Counted from the first letter of the stretch, positions 34,793 to 44,568 are shown. The stretch is 64,000 bases of DNA from Rhodanobacter sp. C06 (GCF_002001105.1 NZ_MUNP01000043.1:62001-126000), one strand, 5' to 3'. Notes: a model not told the origin generated them from the letters alone. Numbers and translations: made by a program.

Positions 34793-35581
34793 TCAATGCC
34801 CGCGCTTCGGCGCGGTCAGCCTGATCTCGTACAGCTTCGGCCAGCACTTGCCGGTGACGAACAGGCGGTCGTGCTGCGCGTCGTAGGCGATGCCGTTCAG
34901 TACGTCGTTGACGGGATCGGCCAGCGTGCCGGCCGGCGGCACCAGACCAGCCAGTTCGATCCAGCCCACCACCTTGCCGCTCTTCGGGTCGATGCGTGCG
35001 ATGCGCGTGGTCAGCCACACGTTGGCGTAGATCTGGCCCTTCACCCATTCCAGTTCGTTGATGTTCTGCAGCGGATGGCCGTCGGCGGTGACCTGGATGC
35101 TGCCCACCTGCTTGAGCGTGTCGGGATCGAGGATGCGGATGGTAGGCGTGCCGTCGCTCATGTACAGGCGCTTGCCATCGCTGGTCAGCGCCCAGCCTTC
35201 GCCCGGATAGTCGAAACGCGCCTGCGGCTTCAGCGTGGCGAGGTCGTAGACGAAACCCTCGTGGCTCTGCCAGGTGAGCTGGATCAGCTTGTCCTTCCAC
35301 ACCGCGATGCCTTCGCCATAGTCCGGCCATGGCGTGGGCGACTGCTGCAGCACCTTGCCGGTCGCCAGTTCCACCTTGCGCACGCCGGAGCTGCCCACCT
35401 GGCCGGTGCTCTCGTAGAGATGGCCGTCCAGATACAGCAAGCCCTCGGTATAGGCCTGCGGATCGTGCGGGTAGCCGTGCACCACGCGGTAGCCGTAGAC
35501 GGGAATGTTGTCGTGCGCGCGCGCCGGGGCGATGCAAGTCAGGGCGAATGCTGCGGCGGCGATGGCGGCGAGGATTTTCAT
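34793..35581 (-). CDS. Glutaminyl-peptide cyclotransferase (plant/bacterial beta-propeller type)
   Basis: 262 residues with a signal peptide (to A-P-A-R-A, residue 22). The family forms N-terminal pyroglutamate from glutamine on secreted proteins and has a five-bladed beta-propeller unrelated to animal QC. Recognisable parts: H-D-P-Q-A-Y-T-E-G-L-L-Y-L-D-G, L-Y-E-S-T-G-Q-V-G-S-S, G-E-G-I-A, Y-P-G-E-G-W-A-L-T, N-E-L-E-W-V-K-G and V-L-N-G-I-A-Y-D. ATG 35581 puts the signal peptide at the start; ATG 35599 is possible. Confidence 0.9.
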   Translation of the reverse strand: MKILAAIAAAAFALTCIAPARAHDNIPVYGYRVVHGYPHDPQAYTEGLLYLDGHLYESTGQVGSSGVRKVELATGKVLQQSPTPWPDYGEGIAVWKDKLIQLTWQSHEGFVYDLATLKPQARFDYPGEGWALTSDGKRLYMSDGTPTIRILDPDTLKQVGSIQVTADGHPLQNINELEWVKGQIYANVWLTTRIARIDPKSGKVVGWIELAGLVPPAGTLADPVNDVLNGIAYDAQHDRLFVTGKCWPKLYEIRLTAPKRGH

Positions 35582-35679
35582 GGTCTTGGATGATCCCATG
35601 CTGCGGCCTTGCGTGGCAGCACAGCCGGTGAATGCGGGCGCGTGGAATAATCGGGACCCGCGAACGGAACGGAGTGCAC

Positions 35680-37518
35680 GTGGACAGCCATCATTTCCTG
35701 CAGGTTGCCGTGGTGTTCCTGCTGGCCACGGTGATCGCGGTGCCGCTGACCAAGCGCTTCCGGCTGGGCTCGGTGCTGGGCTATCTGCTGGCAGGCATGG
35801 CGATAGGGCCGCAGGCGCTGGGCCTGGTGGGCGACACCGAGGGCGTCGCCGCGATTTCCGAGTTCGGCGTGGTGCTGATGCTGTTCGTGATCGGCCTGGA
35901 GCTGTCGCCGCAACGGTTGTGGGTGATGCGCCGCTCGGTCTTCGGCACCGGCCTGCTGCAGGTGCTGGCCACCAGCACGGTGATCGGCGTGATCGCCTGG
36001 CGCCTGCTCGGCCTCACGCCGGGGGCGGCGTTCATCGTGGGCGGCAGCCTGGCGCTGTCCTCCACCGCGTTCGGCCTGCAGATCCTCGGCGAGCGCAAGG
36101 AGGCCGGCACCTCCTACGGCCGGCAGGCGTTCGCGATCCTGCTGTTCCAGGATCTCGCGGCGATCCCGCTGATCGCGGCAGTGCCGCTGTTGGCCAGCAG
36201 CACGACCAGCCACGGCTTCGATCTCGCGGGCACGCTGCGCACGGTGGGCGTGATCGTGGCGGTGGTGGTGGGGGGCCGCTACCTGCTGCGGCCGGTGTTC
36301 CGCTTCGTGGCGAAGGCGGACGCGGTGGAGGTGTCCACCGCCACCGCGCTGCTGGTGGTGATGGGCGTGGCGCTGCTGATGGAGGTGGCTGGCGTGTCGG
36401 TGACGCTGGGCGCCTTCCTCGCCGGCGTGCTGCTGGCCGATTCGGAATACCGCCACGAGCTGGAATCCAACATCGAGCCATTCAAGGGCCTGCTGTTGGG
36501 GTTGTTCTTCATCAGCGTGGGCATGTCGATGGACATCTCGCTGCTGCTGCGCGCGCCGGTGCTGGTGCTGGGCCTGGTCGCCGCGCTGCTGCTGCTGAAG
36601 GGCGCGCTGCTGTGGCCGCTGGGGCGCATCGTGGGCGGCCTGGAGCGCGGCGATGCGCTGCGCCTCGCGGTGCTGCTGGCTTGCGGCGGCGAGTTCGCCT
36701 TCGTGGTGCTGAAGCTGGCCGGCGAGCAGGGCCTGATCAGCGCGCGCCAGCACAACCTGCTGGTGCTGGCGATCACGCTGTCGATGGCGTTGACGCCGCT
36801 GCTGGTGACGGGCCTGGCGAAGCTGCTGGGTGCGCACAAGGTGCGCAAGCCGGCACGCGATTTCGACACCATCGTGGCGCACTCGCCGCGCGTGATCATC
36901 GCCGGCTATGGCCGCATGGGGCAGATCGTGTCGCGCGTGCTGCGTGCGGAGGGGATCCCGTTCGTGGCGCTGGACCACTCGGTCGAGCAGGTGGACCTGA
37001 TCCGCCGCTTCGGTCGCGGCAGCGACATCTTCTATGGCGATCCCGCGCGCCCCGAGTTGCTGCGCGCCGCGCAGGCGGACAAGGCCGAGGTGTTCGTGCT
37101 GGCCAGCGACAATCCCGAATCCAGCCTGCATGTGGCACGCGTGGTGCGGCGCATGTATCCGCACCTGAAGATCGTGGCGCGCGCGCGCAACCGCCAGCAC
37201 GTGTGGCGGTTGATGGATCTCGGCATCGACGAACCGATCCGCGAGACGCTCTATTCCAGCCTCAAGATGACCAAGCAGACGCTGATCGCGCTGGGCCTGA
37301 CGCCCGAACGCGCGATGGATCGCGTGGAACGTTTCCGCCGCCAGGACGCCGAGTTGATCAAGACGCAGTACCTCGTCTACGACGACGAGGCCAAGCTGGT
37401 GCAGACCACGAAAGAGGCGCTGGCCGAACTCGACAAGCTGTTCGAGGCCGACGACGAGCCGCAGGCGCGCCAGGCGCGCGAGCGCAATCCGGACACGCCG
37501 TTGACCAGTCCGGACTGA
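35680..37518 (+). CDS. Kef-type CPA2 monovalent cation:proton antiporter with RCK domain
   Basis: 612 residues. An N-terminal membrane domain with about twelve helices (to about 390), including A-L-S-S-T-A-F-G-L-Q, F-Q-D-L-A-A-I-P and G-A-F-L-A-G-V-L-L-A. Then an RCK/TrkA-N nucleotide-binding domain beginning V-I-I-A-G-Y-G-R-M-G-Q (about 405) and a C-terminal tail. This is the KefB/KefC layout: potassium efflux coupled to proton entry, gated by glutathione adducts or nucleotides. GTG 35680 is chosen because GGAACGGAG lies 6 bases upstream; GTG 35674 overlaps that site. No kefF/kefG partner is adjacent. Confidence 0.92.
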   Translation: MDSHHFLQVAVVFLLATVIAVPLTKRFRLGSVLGYLLAGMAIGPQALGLVGDTEGVAAISEFGVVLMLFVIGLELSPQRLWVMRRSVFGTGLLQVLATSTVIGVIAWRLLGLTPGAAFIVGGSLALSSTAFGLQILGERKEAGTSYGRQAFAILLFQDLAAIPLIAAVPLLASSTTSHGFDLAGTLRTVGVIVAVVVGGRYLLRPVFRFVAKADAVEVSTATALLVVMGVALLMEVAGVSVTLGAFLAGVLLADSEYRHELESNIEPFKGLLLGLFFISVGMSMDISLLLRAPVLVLGLVAALLLLKGALLWPLGRIVGGLERGDALRLAVLLACGGEFAFVVLKLAGEQGLISARQHNLLVLAITLSMALTPLLVTGLAKLLGAHKVRKPARDFDTIVAHSPRVIIAGYGRMGQIVSRVLRAEGIPFVALDHSVEQVDLIRRFGRGSDIFYGDPARPELLRAAQADKAEVFVLASDNPESSLHVARVVRRMYPHLKIVARARNRQHVWRLMDLGIDEPIRETLYSSLKMTKQTLIALGLTPERAMDRVERFRRQDAELIKTQYLVYDDEAKLVQTTKEALAELDKLFEADDEPQARQARERNPDTPLTSPD

Positions 37519-37622
37519 GCCGTTCGCAAGATGTTTTCGCCTTATTTTGCGGTGTCTTACGGGTTCCTGCGTACGCAAAAACCTGCCGTCAACGCGGCTC
37601 GTCAAGCAGCGTTTCGACGGGC

Positions 37623-38696
37623 ATGCCCAAGCCCGCGCATCCGCTCGTCATCCGCTTCGGTCGCCTCGGCGACACCGTGTTGCTGCAGCCGCTGCTGCAC
37701 AAGCTGCAGCAGCGCTACGGCCAGCCCTGTGACCTGCTCGCGATCGGTGCTTGGCCGGCCGAGCTGTACGCGAGCCAGCCCGAGGTGGCCGAGGTGCTCG
37801 CCTTGCGCGCGCCACGCCGGCCGCTGCTGCTCAGCCGCGAACGCTGGCGCGCGATAGCCTGGCTGCACGAGCGGCGCGAGGCACCGGTCTACGTGTGCGA
37901 GCCGCAGCCGCGGGCGCTGCTGCGGATCCAGCGCATGCTCCGGCTGGCGGGCGTGCCGGCGGCGCATCGCGCGTATCTGATCGATCTGCCGCTGCGCGAA
38001 CGCGAGCACTGGGTCGATCACCTGCTGCGTTTCGGCGACGGCACGCCGACGGCGTTCCAGGGCCGCTGCGATGCGCTGGCGGTCGACCCCGGCGCCGCCC
38101 CGCAACTGCAGGTCGACGCGTCGGCCCGGATCGATTGCGAACGCTGGCTGCGCGCCCGCGGCCTGCACGGCCATCCGCTGGTGCTGTTGCAGCCGGCCAA
38201 CAAGCGCACCCTGCGCTGGAACGGCGTGCGCGCGATTGCGGACGACGACAAGGCGTGGCCGGTGCAGCACTGGGCGGCGCTGGCCTGGACGATCCTGGAG
38301 ACGCTGCCCTCGGCCCGGGTGCTGCTGTGCGGCAGCCCGCAGGAGGCCGATTACCTGGAAGGTATCCGCGCCATCGCGGCCAGCGAGGCGGTGATCTCGA
38401 CGGCGGACGAGTTGCCGCTGACGCGGCTGAAAGCCTTGCTGGGTTGCGCGCACAGCATGGTGTCGGTGGATACGGGACCGGCACACCTCGCCGCTGCGCT
38501 GGGAAGTCCGCTGGTGGTGATGTTCGGCGCCGCCGCGCCCACGCACTGGGCGCCGCGCGCCGCGCCGGGCAGCACGGTGACGGTGCTGGGCGGGGCGTCA
38601 TGCCACGCGCGGGTGGATGCCCTCACGGTGGCGCAGGTCGCCGATGCCTGGCGCGGCCTGCCGCCGCGTCAGGTGCGTTGGCGTGCGGTGGCCTGA
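37623..38696 (+). CDS. Glycosyltransferase family 9 (heptosyltransferase-like)
   Basis: 357 residues with the GT9 N-terminal motif V-I-R-F-G-R-L-G-D-T-V-L-L-Q-P-L-L and the C-terminal A-H-S-M-V-S-V-D-T-G-P-A-H-L-A-A-A-L-G-S-P-L-V-V-M-F-G nucleotide-sugar site. GT9 enzymes add heptose to the lipopolysaccharide inner core from ADP-heptose at the inner membrane. The exact acceptor is uncertain, and no other LPS genes are nearby. The ribosome site is weak (GACGGGC). 104 bases after the antiporter, so it may be co-transcribed. Confidence 0.87.
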   Translation: MPKPAHPLVIRFGRLGDTVLLQPLLHKLQQRYGQPCDLLAIGAWPAELYASQPEVAEVLALRAPRRPLLLSRERWRAIAWLHERREAPVYVCEPQPRALLRIQRMLRLAGVPAAHRAYLIDLPLREREHWVDHLLRFGDGTPTAFQGRCDALAVDPGAAPQLQVDASARIDCERWLRARGLHGHPLVLLQPANKRTLRWNGVRAIADDDKAWPVQHWAALAWTILETLPSARVLLCGSPQEADYLEGIRAIAASEAVISTADELPLTRLKALLGCAHSMVSVDTGPAHLAAALGSPLVVMFGAAAPTHWAPRAAPGSTVTVLGGASCHARVDALTVAQVADAWRGLPPRQVRWRAVA

Positions 38697-38738
38697 GGAT
38701 GCGCCGGCGCTGACCGACGCGTTCCTGTTCGATCCCGC

Positions 38739-41700
38739 TCACTCCGCCGGCTGGGCCGGCTGGCGCAGGGTCTGGCGCACGCTGGGGATCGCGCTGCTGC
38801 GCACCGCCAGTTCGTGGGCGATGTCCACGTAGCCGAGCTGGCGCGCCACGTCGGCGGCGGTGCGGCCGAACGCGTCGGCGGCGGCGCGTTCGGCGCCGCG
38901 CGACAGCAGCACGCGGGCGGGTGGCAGCAGCGCGTGCATCGCGCAGGCGTGCAGCGCGGTGACGCCGCGCTGGTCGGCATGCGCCACGTCGGCGCCGGCT
39001 TCCAGCAGCACCGGCACCAGTGCGCCGAGATGGGTGGCGTCGCAGTCGCTGCCGGGGCGCAGCTGGGCGCCGAGCAGCAGCAGCAGCGCGGTCTTGCCTT
39101 CGCCGTCGGCGTGGTTGATGCCGGCGCCGTGCTTGAGCAGCACGTCGAGCAGGCGCCGCGCGCGCAGGCTGTCGTTGTGCTCGAAACCGTATTGCGCGGC
39201 GGCGTGCAGCGCGCTGTGGCCGCGCGCGTCGACGGCGTTGACGTCGGCACCGGCGGCAAGCAGGGCTTCGGCCAGTTCGGCGCGGCCCATCGCGGCGGCC
39301 ACCATCAGTGCGGTGCTCTGGTTCGGCAGGCGCTGGTCGACCTCGGCCTTGCGTTCCAGCAGTAGCGCCACGGTGCTCTCGCGGCCACCGGCCACGGCGG
39401 CGGCCAGCGGGGTGATGCCGTTCGCCGTGGCCAGCGCGGGATCGGCGCCGGCGTAGAGCAGGCAGGCGGCGAGTTCGCGATGGCCGGCGCCGCAGGCGTG
39501 CAGCAGCGCGCTGGCGCCGTGCGCGTCGACGGTGTCGACCGCGAAGCCCAGTTCCAGCAGGCGTTGCACCGCGACCAGCGCGCCGGCCTGCGCCGCGGCA
39601 GGCAGGTCGTCGGCGCGCAGCGGGCGGCGCGGCCGCGCCCAGCCGCCCCAGTCCAGCCAGCGTTCGATCGCCGGATGTTCCAGCGCGAGACCCAGCGGTG
39701 TCTCGCCGTTGGCGTCGGCAGCCTCGGCGTCGGCGCCGTGGGCGATCAGCGCGCGCACCAGCGGCAATGCGGCTTCGCCATGTTCCAGCGCGGCGAACAG
39801 CGGCGTGCGGCCGTCGCGGTCGCGGCTGTTCGGATTGCTGCCGCGCACGAGCAGGTCCTGCAGCAGTTCGCTCTGGCCGTTCGCTGCGGCCAGTTGCAGC
39901 GGCGTGCGCTCGCGCGCATCGGGGCCGAACGGATCGGCGCCGCGTTCGAGCAAGGCAAGCGGCAGCGCCGCGCCCTGTGCCGAGCCGCCGAGCCGCTGCA
40001 GTGCCTGGGCGAGCAGGCCGGCACCGGCCGGAGTGGCGCCGGCCTGCAGCAGGTCATCGATGGCTTCGGTCGAAGCGGGCAGTTGCAGCAGCAGGGCGTC
40101 GAACAGGCGGCGCCCGAGCGGCGGCAGCGCGGTGCGCTCATCGTTGGCGACGATGGCTTCGTCGCCGTGCTCATCATCCGGCTGCTGCGCGGCGAGGCGC
40201 GCCTCGGCGGCCAGGCCGTGGTCCAGCAGCCAGCGCCGGGCCTGACTCTGGCCGGGTTGGGCGAGGTCGAGATAGAGCTGAGCCAGCTGCGCCTGCGGCC
40301 AGTCGCGCACGCGCGTGGCGAAGCCGGAGACGATCGCCCAGTGGCCGAAGCGCAGCGCGTCGAGCAGGTGCGCCGGGGTGTCGGCGCCGGAGGAGAGCGC
40401 CGCGTCGCCGAGATTGGCCGGCAGCGGGGTTTCCGGATCGAGCAGGGCGACCAGATCCCAGCGGCCGGTGGCGGCGGCGTGGTCGAGCGCGCTGCGGCCG
40501 TCGCTGCCCGGCGTCTTCGGCTCGGCGCCCAGCGCGAGCAGCGCACGCACGGTGTCCGCATGGGCGCGCGGCGACTGGCAGGCGAGCGTGAGTGCGTCGC
40601 GGCCATGGCTGTCGCGCGCGCGGGCGTCGGGCTGCGCTTCGGCCAGCCGCTGCACGATGCCCACCGCACCGGCGCGTGCGGCTTCCATCAGTGCGGTGCT
40701 GCCGTGGCGATCAGCCAGTGCAACGTCGGCACCGGCGGCGCACAGCGCGCGGGCGATCTGCTCGTGGCCCTCGGCGGCGGCGGCGACCAGCGCGCTGCGG
40801 CGGCGCGCGTCCACCGCGTTCACCGCGGCGCGGTGCTTGAGCAGCAGCTTCACGCCGGCGGGATCGTCGTCGGCGATGCCGGCGGCGGCGACCAGGGCGG
40901 GCTCGCCGTTCGCCGGTGCGGGCTTCGCACCGCGTTCGAGGAGGAATTTCGCCAGCGGCCAGTTCGCGGCGCGGCAGGCCACCGCGAGCGGGCTGGCACC
41001 GGCCTGGTCCAGCGCATTGATCGGCGCGCCGGCGTCCAGCAGCATCGCCGCCACCATCGGTTCCTCGCTGAGCACCGCGCCGTGCAGGGCGGTGCGGCCC
41101 TCGGTGTCGGCGGCGAGCGGATCGGCACCGTTCGCGAGCAGGGTCATCACCGCCTCGGAACGGCCGTGCCAGCTGTCGCGGGTAGCGGCGAGCAGCGGGG
41201 TGAGCCCGCCGCTGGCGCGGTTGACGTCGGCGCCCTTGGCGATCAGCGCGCGCAGCAGCCGGGTGTCGGGCAGCAGCGCGGCGAGCATCAGCACCGGGCG
41301 CTGGTCGCGGTCCGCGGTCAGTGGCGCGGTGGCCGGATCGGCGCCGGCCCCGACCAGGGCCAGCGCGCGCTCGATGTCGCCGTCGCGGGTGGCGGCGAGC
41401 AGGGCGGCGGCCTGTTCCGGCGTGCCGGCGGTGCGCTCCTGTTCGCTCAGTGGCGGCACCGGGACTGGTGCCGCGAGCTTGGTGCCTGCCGGCGCGTCGG
41501 CGCTGGCGGCGCGCCGGCGATGGCGATCATGCTGGACGCACAGCAGGGTACGCAGCGTGCGGTTGGCCACGACCAGGCAGCCCAGCGGCAGCAGCAGCAC
41601 GCCGTACAGCGCCAGCGCGGCGATACGGATTTCCGAAGGCAGCATGCCGTACAGGCCGCTCAGCGCGATCGCGCCCCAGGTCAGCACCAGCAAGGCCAGC

Positions 41701-42221
41701 GCCGCTGGCAGGAAGTGGCTGAAGAAACGTTCCTCGCGCGCCAGATGGCGGCCGAACATCAGGCTGCGCAAGGTGGCGGTGAAGATCCACGAGCCTTCGT
41801 GCCGCGCGGGGTAGGCGTCGTCCCATACGAACACCAGGCCGAACGCGGGCCACGGCCGCCACAGCACGGCCAGCGCCAACACCAGGGTGGCGACCAGCGC
41901 CAGCGTGGCGGACAAGCTGTGCGATTGCGACAGCGACAGCATCGGCCAAGCCACCAGCGCGAACACGATCATCGCATAGCCGGTGAACATCACCAGGTGC
42001 GCCGCACCTCGGCGCAGCACGGTGCGCATGAAGCTGGGCTCGGGTTCGAAACCGACCGCATGGCAGACCGCGGCCATGGTCAGCGCGTTCGCCAGCAGCA
42101 GCGGGATCAGGGTCAGCGGGTGGGCGACCAGGCCGGCCAGCGCCACGGCGAGCAGTCCGGGAACGAACCAGGCGAGGGCCTGCAGGAACGGAGGGCGGCG
42201 GCGCGATTTGGTCTGGGTCAT
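38739..42221 (-). CDS. Large membrane-anchored ankyrin-repeat protein
   Basis: 1160 residues. The N-terminal about 230 residues hold five or six hydrophobic segments (for example L-A-W-F-V-P-G-L-L-A-V-A-L-A-G-L-V-A near 20-37). The rest is an array of over 20 ankyrin repeats with the usual G-x-T-A-L-x-x-A and L-L-x-x-G-A-D motifs, interrupted near 620-740 by a non-ankyrin helical stretch. By topology the repeats should face the cytoplasm and act as a protein-binding scaffold. Start ATG 42221; GTG 42227 is possible, and neither has a clear ribosome site. The function is unknown. Confidence 0.85.
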   Translation of the reverse strand: MTQTKSRRRPPFLQALAWFVPGLLAVALAGLVAHPLTLIPLLLANALTMAAVCHAVGFEPEPSFMRTVLRRGAAHLVMFTGYAMIVFALVAWPMLSLSQSHSLSATLALVATLVLALAVLWRPWPAFGLVFVWDDAYPARHEGSWIFTATLRSLMFGRHLAREERFFSHFLPAALALLVLTWGAIALSGLYGMLPSEIRIAALALYGVLLLPLGCLVVANRTLRTLLCVQHDRHRRRAASADAPAGTKLAAPVPVPPLSEQERTAGTPEQAAALLAATRDGDIERALALVGAGADPATAPLTADRDQRPVLMLAALLPDTRLLRALIAKGADVNRASGGLTPLLAATRDSWHGRSEAVMTLLANGADPLAADTEGRTALHGAVLSEEPMVAAMLLDAGAPINALDQAGASPLAVACRAANWPLAKFLLERGAKPAPANGEPALVAAAGIADDDPAGVKLLLKHRAAVNAVDARRRSALVAAAAEGHEQIARALCAAGADVALADRHGSTALMEAARAGAVGIVQRLAEAQPDARARDSHGRDALTLACQSPRAHADTVRALLALGAEPKTPGSDGRSALDHAAATGRWDLVALLDPETPLPANLGDAALSSGADTPAHLLDALRFGHWAIVSGFATRVRDWPQAQLAQLYLDLAQPGQSQARRWLLDHGLAAEARLAAQQPDDEHGDEAIVANDERTALPPLGRRLFDALLLQLPASTEAIDDLLQAGATPAGAGLLAQALQRLGGSAQGAALPLALLERGADPFGPDARERTPLQLAAANGQSELLQDLLVRGSNPNSRDRDGRTPLFAALEHGEAALPLVRALIAHGADAEAADANGETPLGLALEHPAIERWLDWGGWARPRRPLRADDLPAAAQAGALVAVQRLLELGFAVDTVDAHGASALLHACGAGHRELAACLLYAGADPALATANGITPLAAAVAGGRESTVALLLERKAEVDQRLPNQSTALMVAAAMGRAELAEALLAAGADVNAVDARGHSALHAAAQYGFEHNDSLRARRLLDVLLKHGAGINHADGEGKTALLLLLGAQLRPGSDCDATHLGALVPVLLEAGADVAHADQRGVTALHACAMHALLPPARVLLSRGAERAAADAFGRTAADVARQLGYVDIAHELAVRSSAIPSVRQTLRQPAQPAE

Positions 42222-42309
42222 CGTCACAGTATAGGAACCGTGATGGACACAGACGGTAACCTCGCGTTAACGCGGCGACCGACGCGCGGCACCAACGCGG
42301 TACAGCCGC

Positions 42310-42603
42310 TCAGTCCCGCTTCGCGTCGTGCAGCGTGGCGCCGTAAGCGGGATGGTTGACGCCGGTCAACGCGCTCTCCGGCGGCAATTGCAGATGCCAG
42401 CCGCGTTCGCGCAGATGCGCCAGCACCTGCCGGGCATCCTCGCGCGGCAGTCGACGGGTTTCGTCCAGCTGCAGCTCCAGCGCGAAGCGCAGTACGCCCA
42501 GCATGTCGCGCAGCGGTTCGGGCAGACCGCCGAAGCCGTCGCGCTCGGCCAGCCACAGGTAGGTATCGGGTTTGCGGCGGCTGGCGTAGACGAAACACTG
42601 CAT
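42310..42603 (-). CDS. YcgL domain-containing protein
   Basis: 97 residues beginning M-Q-C-F-V-Y-A-S-R-R-K-P-D-T-Y-L-W-L, the signature of the small gammaproteobacterial YcgL family, followed by L-P-E-P-L-R-D-M-L-G and L-Q-L-P. Cytosolic; the function is not established. ATG 42603 matches the family start; the frame runs on upstream without family similarity. Confidence 0.88.
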   Translation of the reverse strand: MQCFVYASRRKPDTYLWLAERDGFGGLPEPLRDMLGVLRFALELQLDETRRLPREDARQVLAHLRERGWHLQLPPESALTGVNHPAYGATLHDAKRD

Positions 42604-42793
42604 GGGCTTGCCCTCGATGCACGGGTGCAGGAACCGGACATTATCGCGGTGATGCGTCGATTGTTGCGCCAGCACTTGCAACACCCGGTGTGAGCGGGCA
42701 CAGTGCCGCGAACGAATGTTAAACGCCCGTATGAATTCCGTGTGGATATCGTCGGGCGCGTAAGCCATCCATCCCGATCCGCAGGAGCACGCG

Positions 42794-44338
42794 ATGCACA
42801 AGTCCTTCCGTCCCCTCTCGAATGCCACCCGTCCGCTGGCGCTTGCCGCGCTGAGCGTGGCCGTCGCGGGCGCCCTGGTCGCGCCGGGCATGGCACATGC
42901 CAGCGCCTTCCAGCTGAAGGAAAACAGCGCCAAGGCCATGGGTCGCGCCTACGCGGGCTCGGCCACGGCCGGCGGCGATGTGTCGGTGGTGGCGAACAAC
43001 CCGGCCGCGATGAGCGACCTCGACGGCACCTACGTGCAGGCCGACATCACCGCGATCAATTTCAGCGCGAAGTTCAATGGCAGCGCGCACGACGCATTGG
43101 GCAACCCGATCAGCGGCGGTAACGGCGGTGACGCCGGCACGACGCTGCCGGTGCCCGCGCTGGCGATCTCCACCAAGGTCAGCGACCGGGTCAACCTCGG
43201 CCTCGCGCTCGACGTGCCGTTCGGCTTCCAGACCGAATACGACCGCAATTGGATGGGCCGCTACGACGCAATCAAGACCAAGCTGCAGTCGTTCGACAGC
43301 ACGCTGTCGGCCTCGTTCAAGATCAACGACCAGTGGAGCGTGGGCGCCAGCGCGATCGCCGAGCGCACCAACGTCGACCTGACCAACGCGATCAACTTCA
43401 ACGGCGTGGGCAACGGCATCATCAACGGCATCAATGGCCAGCTCGCTGCCGGCGCCGCCCAGGCGGCGGCTGGGATCGCGCAGATCCAGGCCGGCATGGC
43501 GGCCGGGCAGATCCCGCCGGCCCAGGGCGCGGCGATGATCCAGCAGATCTTGCAGCAAGCCCAGCAGGGTGCGGCCACTGCCGCTGCCGCGAAGGCTGGT
43601 GTGTCTGCCGCCACCCCGCCGGGTTCTGACGGTTATGCCCAGGTCAAGGGCAACAGCTGGGCTTGGGGCTGGCAGGTCGGCGCGTACTGGAAGCCCACCG
43701 CGAACGATCGCGTGGCGCTGGACTACCGTTCGCGCATCAGCCACAACTTCGATGGCACCGCGAACTTCACCACCACGCCGGGCTACGACCTGCTGCTGGC
43801 CAACCCGGCTCTGGCCTCCAGCATCCCGCCATTCCAGCGCACCGAAGGCAAGGCCCGCCTGACCAATCCGGCCGTCGCCACCCTGAGCTACTGGCACCAG
43901 GAAGAGAAGTTCGGCTTGGGCTTCGACCTGGCCTGGACGCAGTGGAGCGTGATGCGCCAGCTCACGCTGAACTACGCGAACCCGCAGCAGCCGACCACGG
44001 TGCTGCCGTTCAACTGGCGCAACACCTGGTATGCCTCGGTGGGCGGCGACTACTACGTCACCGACAAGCTGACCTTGCGCGCTGGCGTGGCGATCGACCA
44101 GGCGCCGATGAGCGCTTCCAACCGCGACCCGCGCGTGCCTGACGCGGCGCGCCGGATGGCCACCTTCGGCATCGGCTACAAGGCCAGCGAGCACTTCGAG
44201 ATCAACGCCTCGTACGCGCACATCTTCGTGAGCCATGCGGGCGTGAACGGCGCCACCAGCGCCACCGGCGACGTGCTCACCGGCAGCTTCGACGACTACG
44301 GCAACCTGCTGAGCGTGTCGGCGCAGTACAAATTCTGA
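42794..44338 (+). CDS. FadL-family outer membrane porin for hydrophobic substrates
   Basis: 514 residues with a signal peptide (to M-A-H-A, about 36). The mature protein starts S-A-F-Q-L-K-E-N-S-A-K-A-M-G-R-A-Y-A-G-S-A, the FadL/TodX hatch signature, then N-N-P-A-A-M. Barrel strands run to the terminal Y-K-F. FadL proteins pass long-chain fatty acids or aromatic hydrocarbons by lateral diffusion. An Ala/Gln-rich low-complexity insert (about residues 216-275) interrupts the barrel sequence. AGGAGCACGCG precedes ATG 42794. Two hairpins follow the stop. Confidence 0.93.
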   Translation: MHKSFRPLSNATRPLALAALSVAVAGALVAPGMAHASAFQLKENSAKAMGRAYAGSATAGGDVSVVANNPAAMSDLDGTYVQADITAINFSAKFNGSAHDALGNPISGGNGGDAGTTLPVPALAISTKVSDRVNLGLALDVPFGFQTEYDRNWMGRYDAIKTKLQSFDSTLSASFKINDQWSVGASAIAERTNVDLTNAINFNGVGNGIINGINGQLAAGAAQAAAGIAQIQAGMAAGQIPPAQGAAMIQQILQQAQQGAATAAAAKAGVSAATPPGSDGYAQVKGNSWAWGWQVGAYWKPTANDRVALDYRSRISHNFDGTANFTTTPGYDLLLANPALASSIPPFQRTEGKARLTNPAVATLSYWHQEEKFGLGFDLAWTQWSVMRQLTLNYANPQQPTTVLPFNWRNTWYASVGGDYYVTDKLTLRAGVAIDQAPMSASNRDPRVPDAARRMATFGIGYKASEHFEINASYAHIFVSHAGVNGATSATGDVLTGSFDDYGNLLSVSAQYKF

Positions 44339-44340
44339 TT

Positions 44341-44372
44341 GCTTTCAGGCCGGCGGAAGACGGCCTGAAAGC
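44341..44372 (+). terminator. Stem-loop after the fadL-type gene
   Basis: GCTTTCAGGCCG and CGGCCTGAAAGC form a 12-bp perfect stem with an 8-base loop, 2 bases after the stop. A second palindrome, GCGATCCAT-GG-ATGGATCGC, follows at 44373-44392. No U-tract is present, so it may mainly protect the mRNA 3' end. Confidence 0.6.
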
Positions 44373-44520
44373 GCGATCCATGGATGGATCGCTCGCGGGC
44401 CGATCGCGTCAGTGATCGACTCGCGGAGCCAGGGCCGGGCGCAGTCCGGACTTGGCGAGTCGGGAAAGCGCACCACAGCACTTTCCCGGCATCAGTCAAG
44501 CGCTTGGACATCAGATCTGG

Positions 44521-44552
44521 AAAGGCCTCCCCGTTCGCGGGGAGGCCTTTTT
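44521..44552. terminator. Bidirectional intrinsic terminator
   Basis: AAAGGCCTCCCC, loop GTTCGC, GGGGAGGCCTTTTT. T-run on the plus strand after fadL and A-run before it that ends the leftward aldehyde dehydrogenase operon, whose stop is 17 bases away. The 148 bases between this and the fadL hairpins hold no gene that I can see. Confidence 0.9.
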
Positions 44553-44568
44553 CACAGGTCCGCAGGCT

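Noticed and set aside
39480-42359. A 959-codon open frame on the plus strand
   Set aside because: Antisense to the ankyrin-repeat gene and only mirrors its periodicity.
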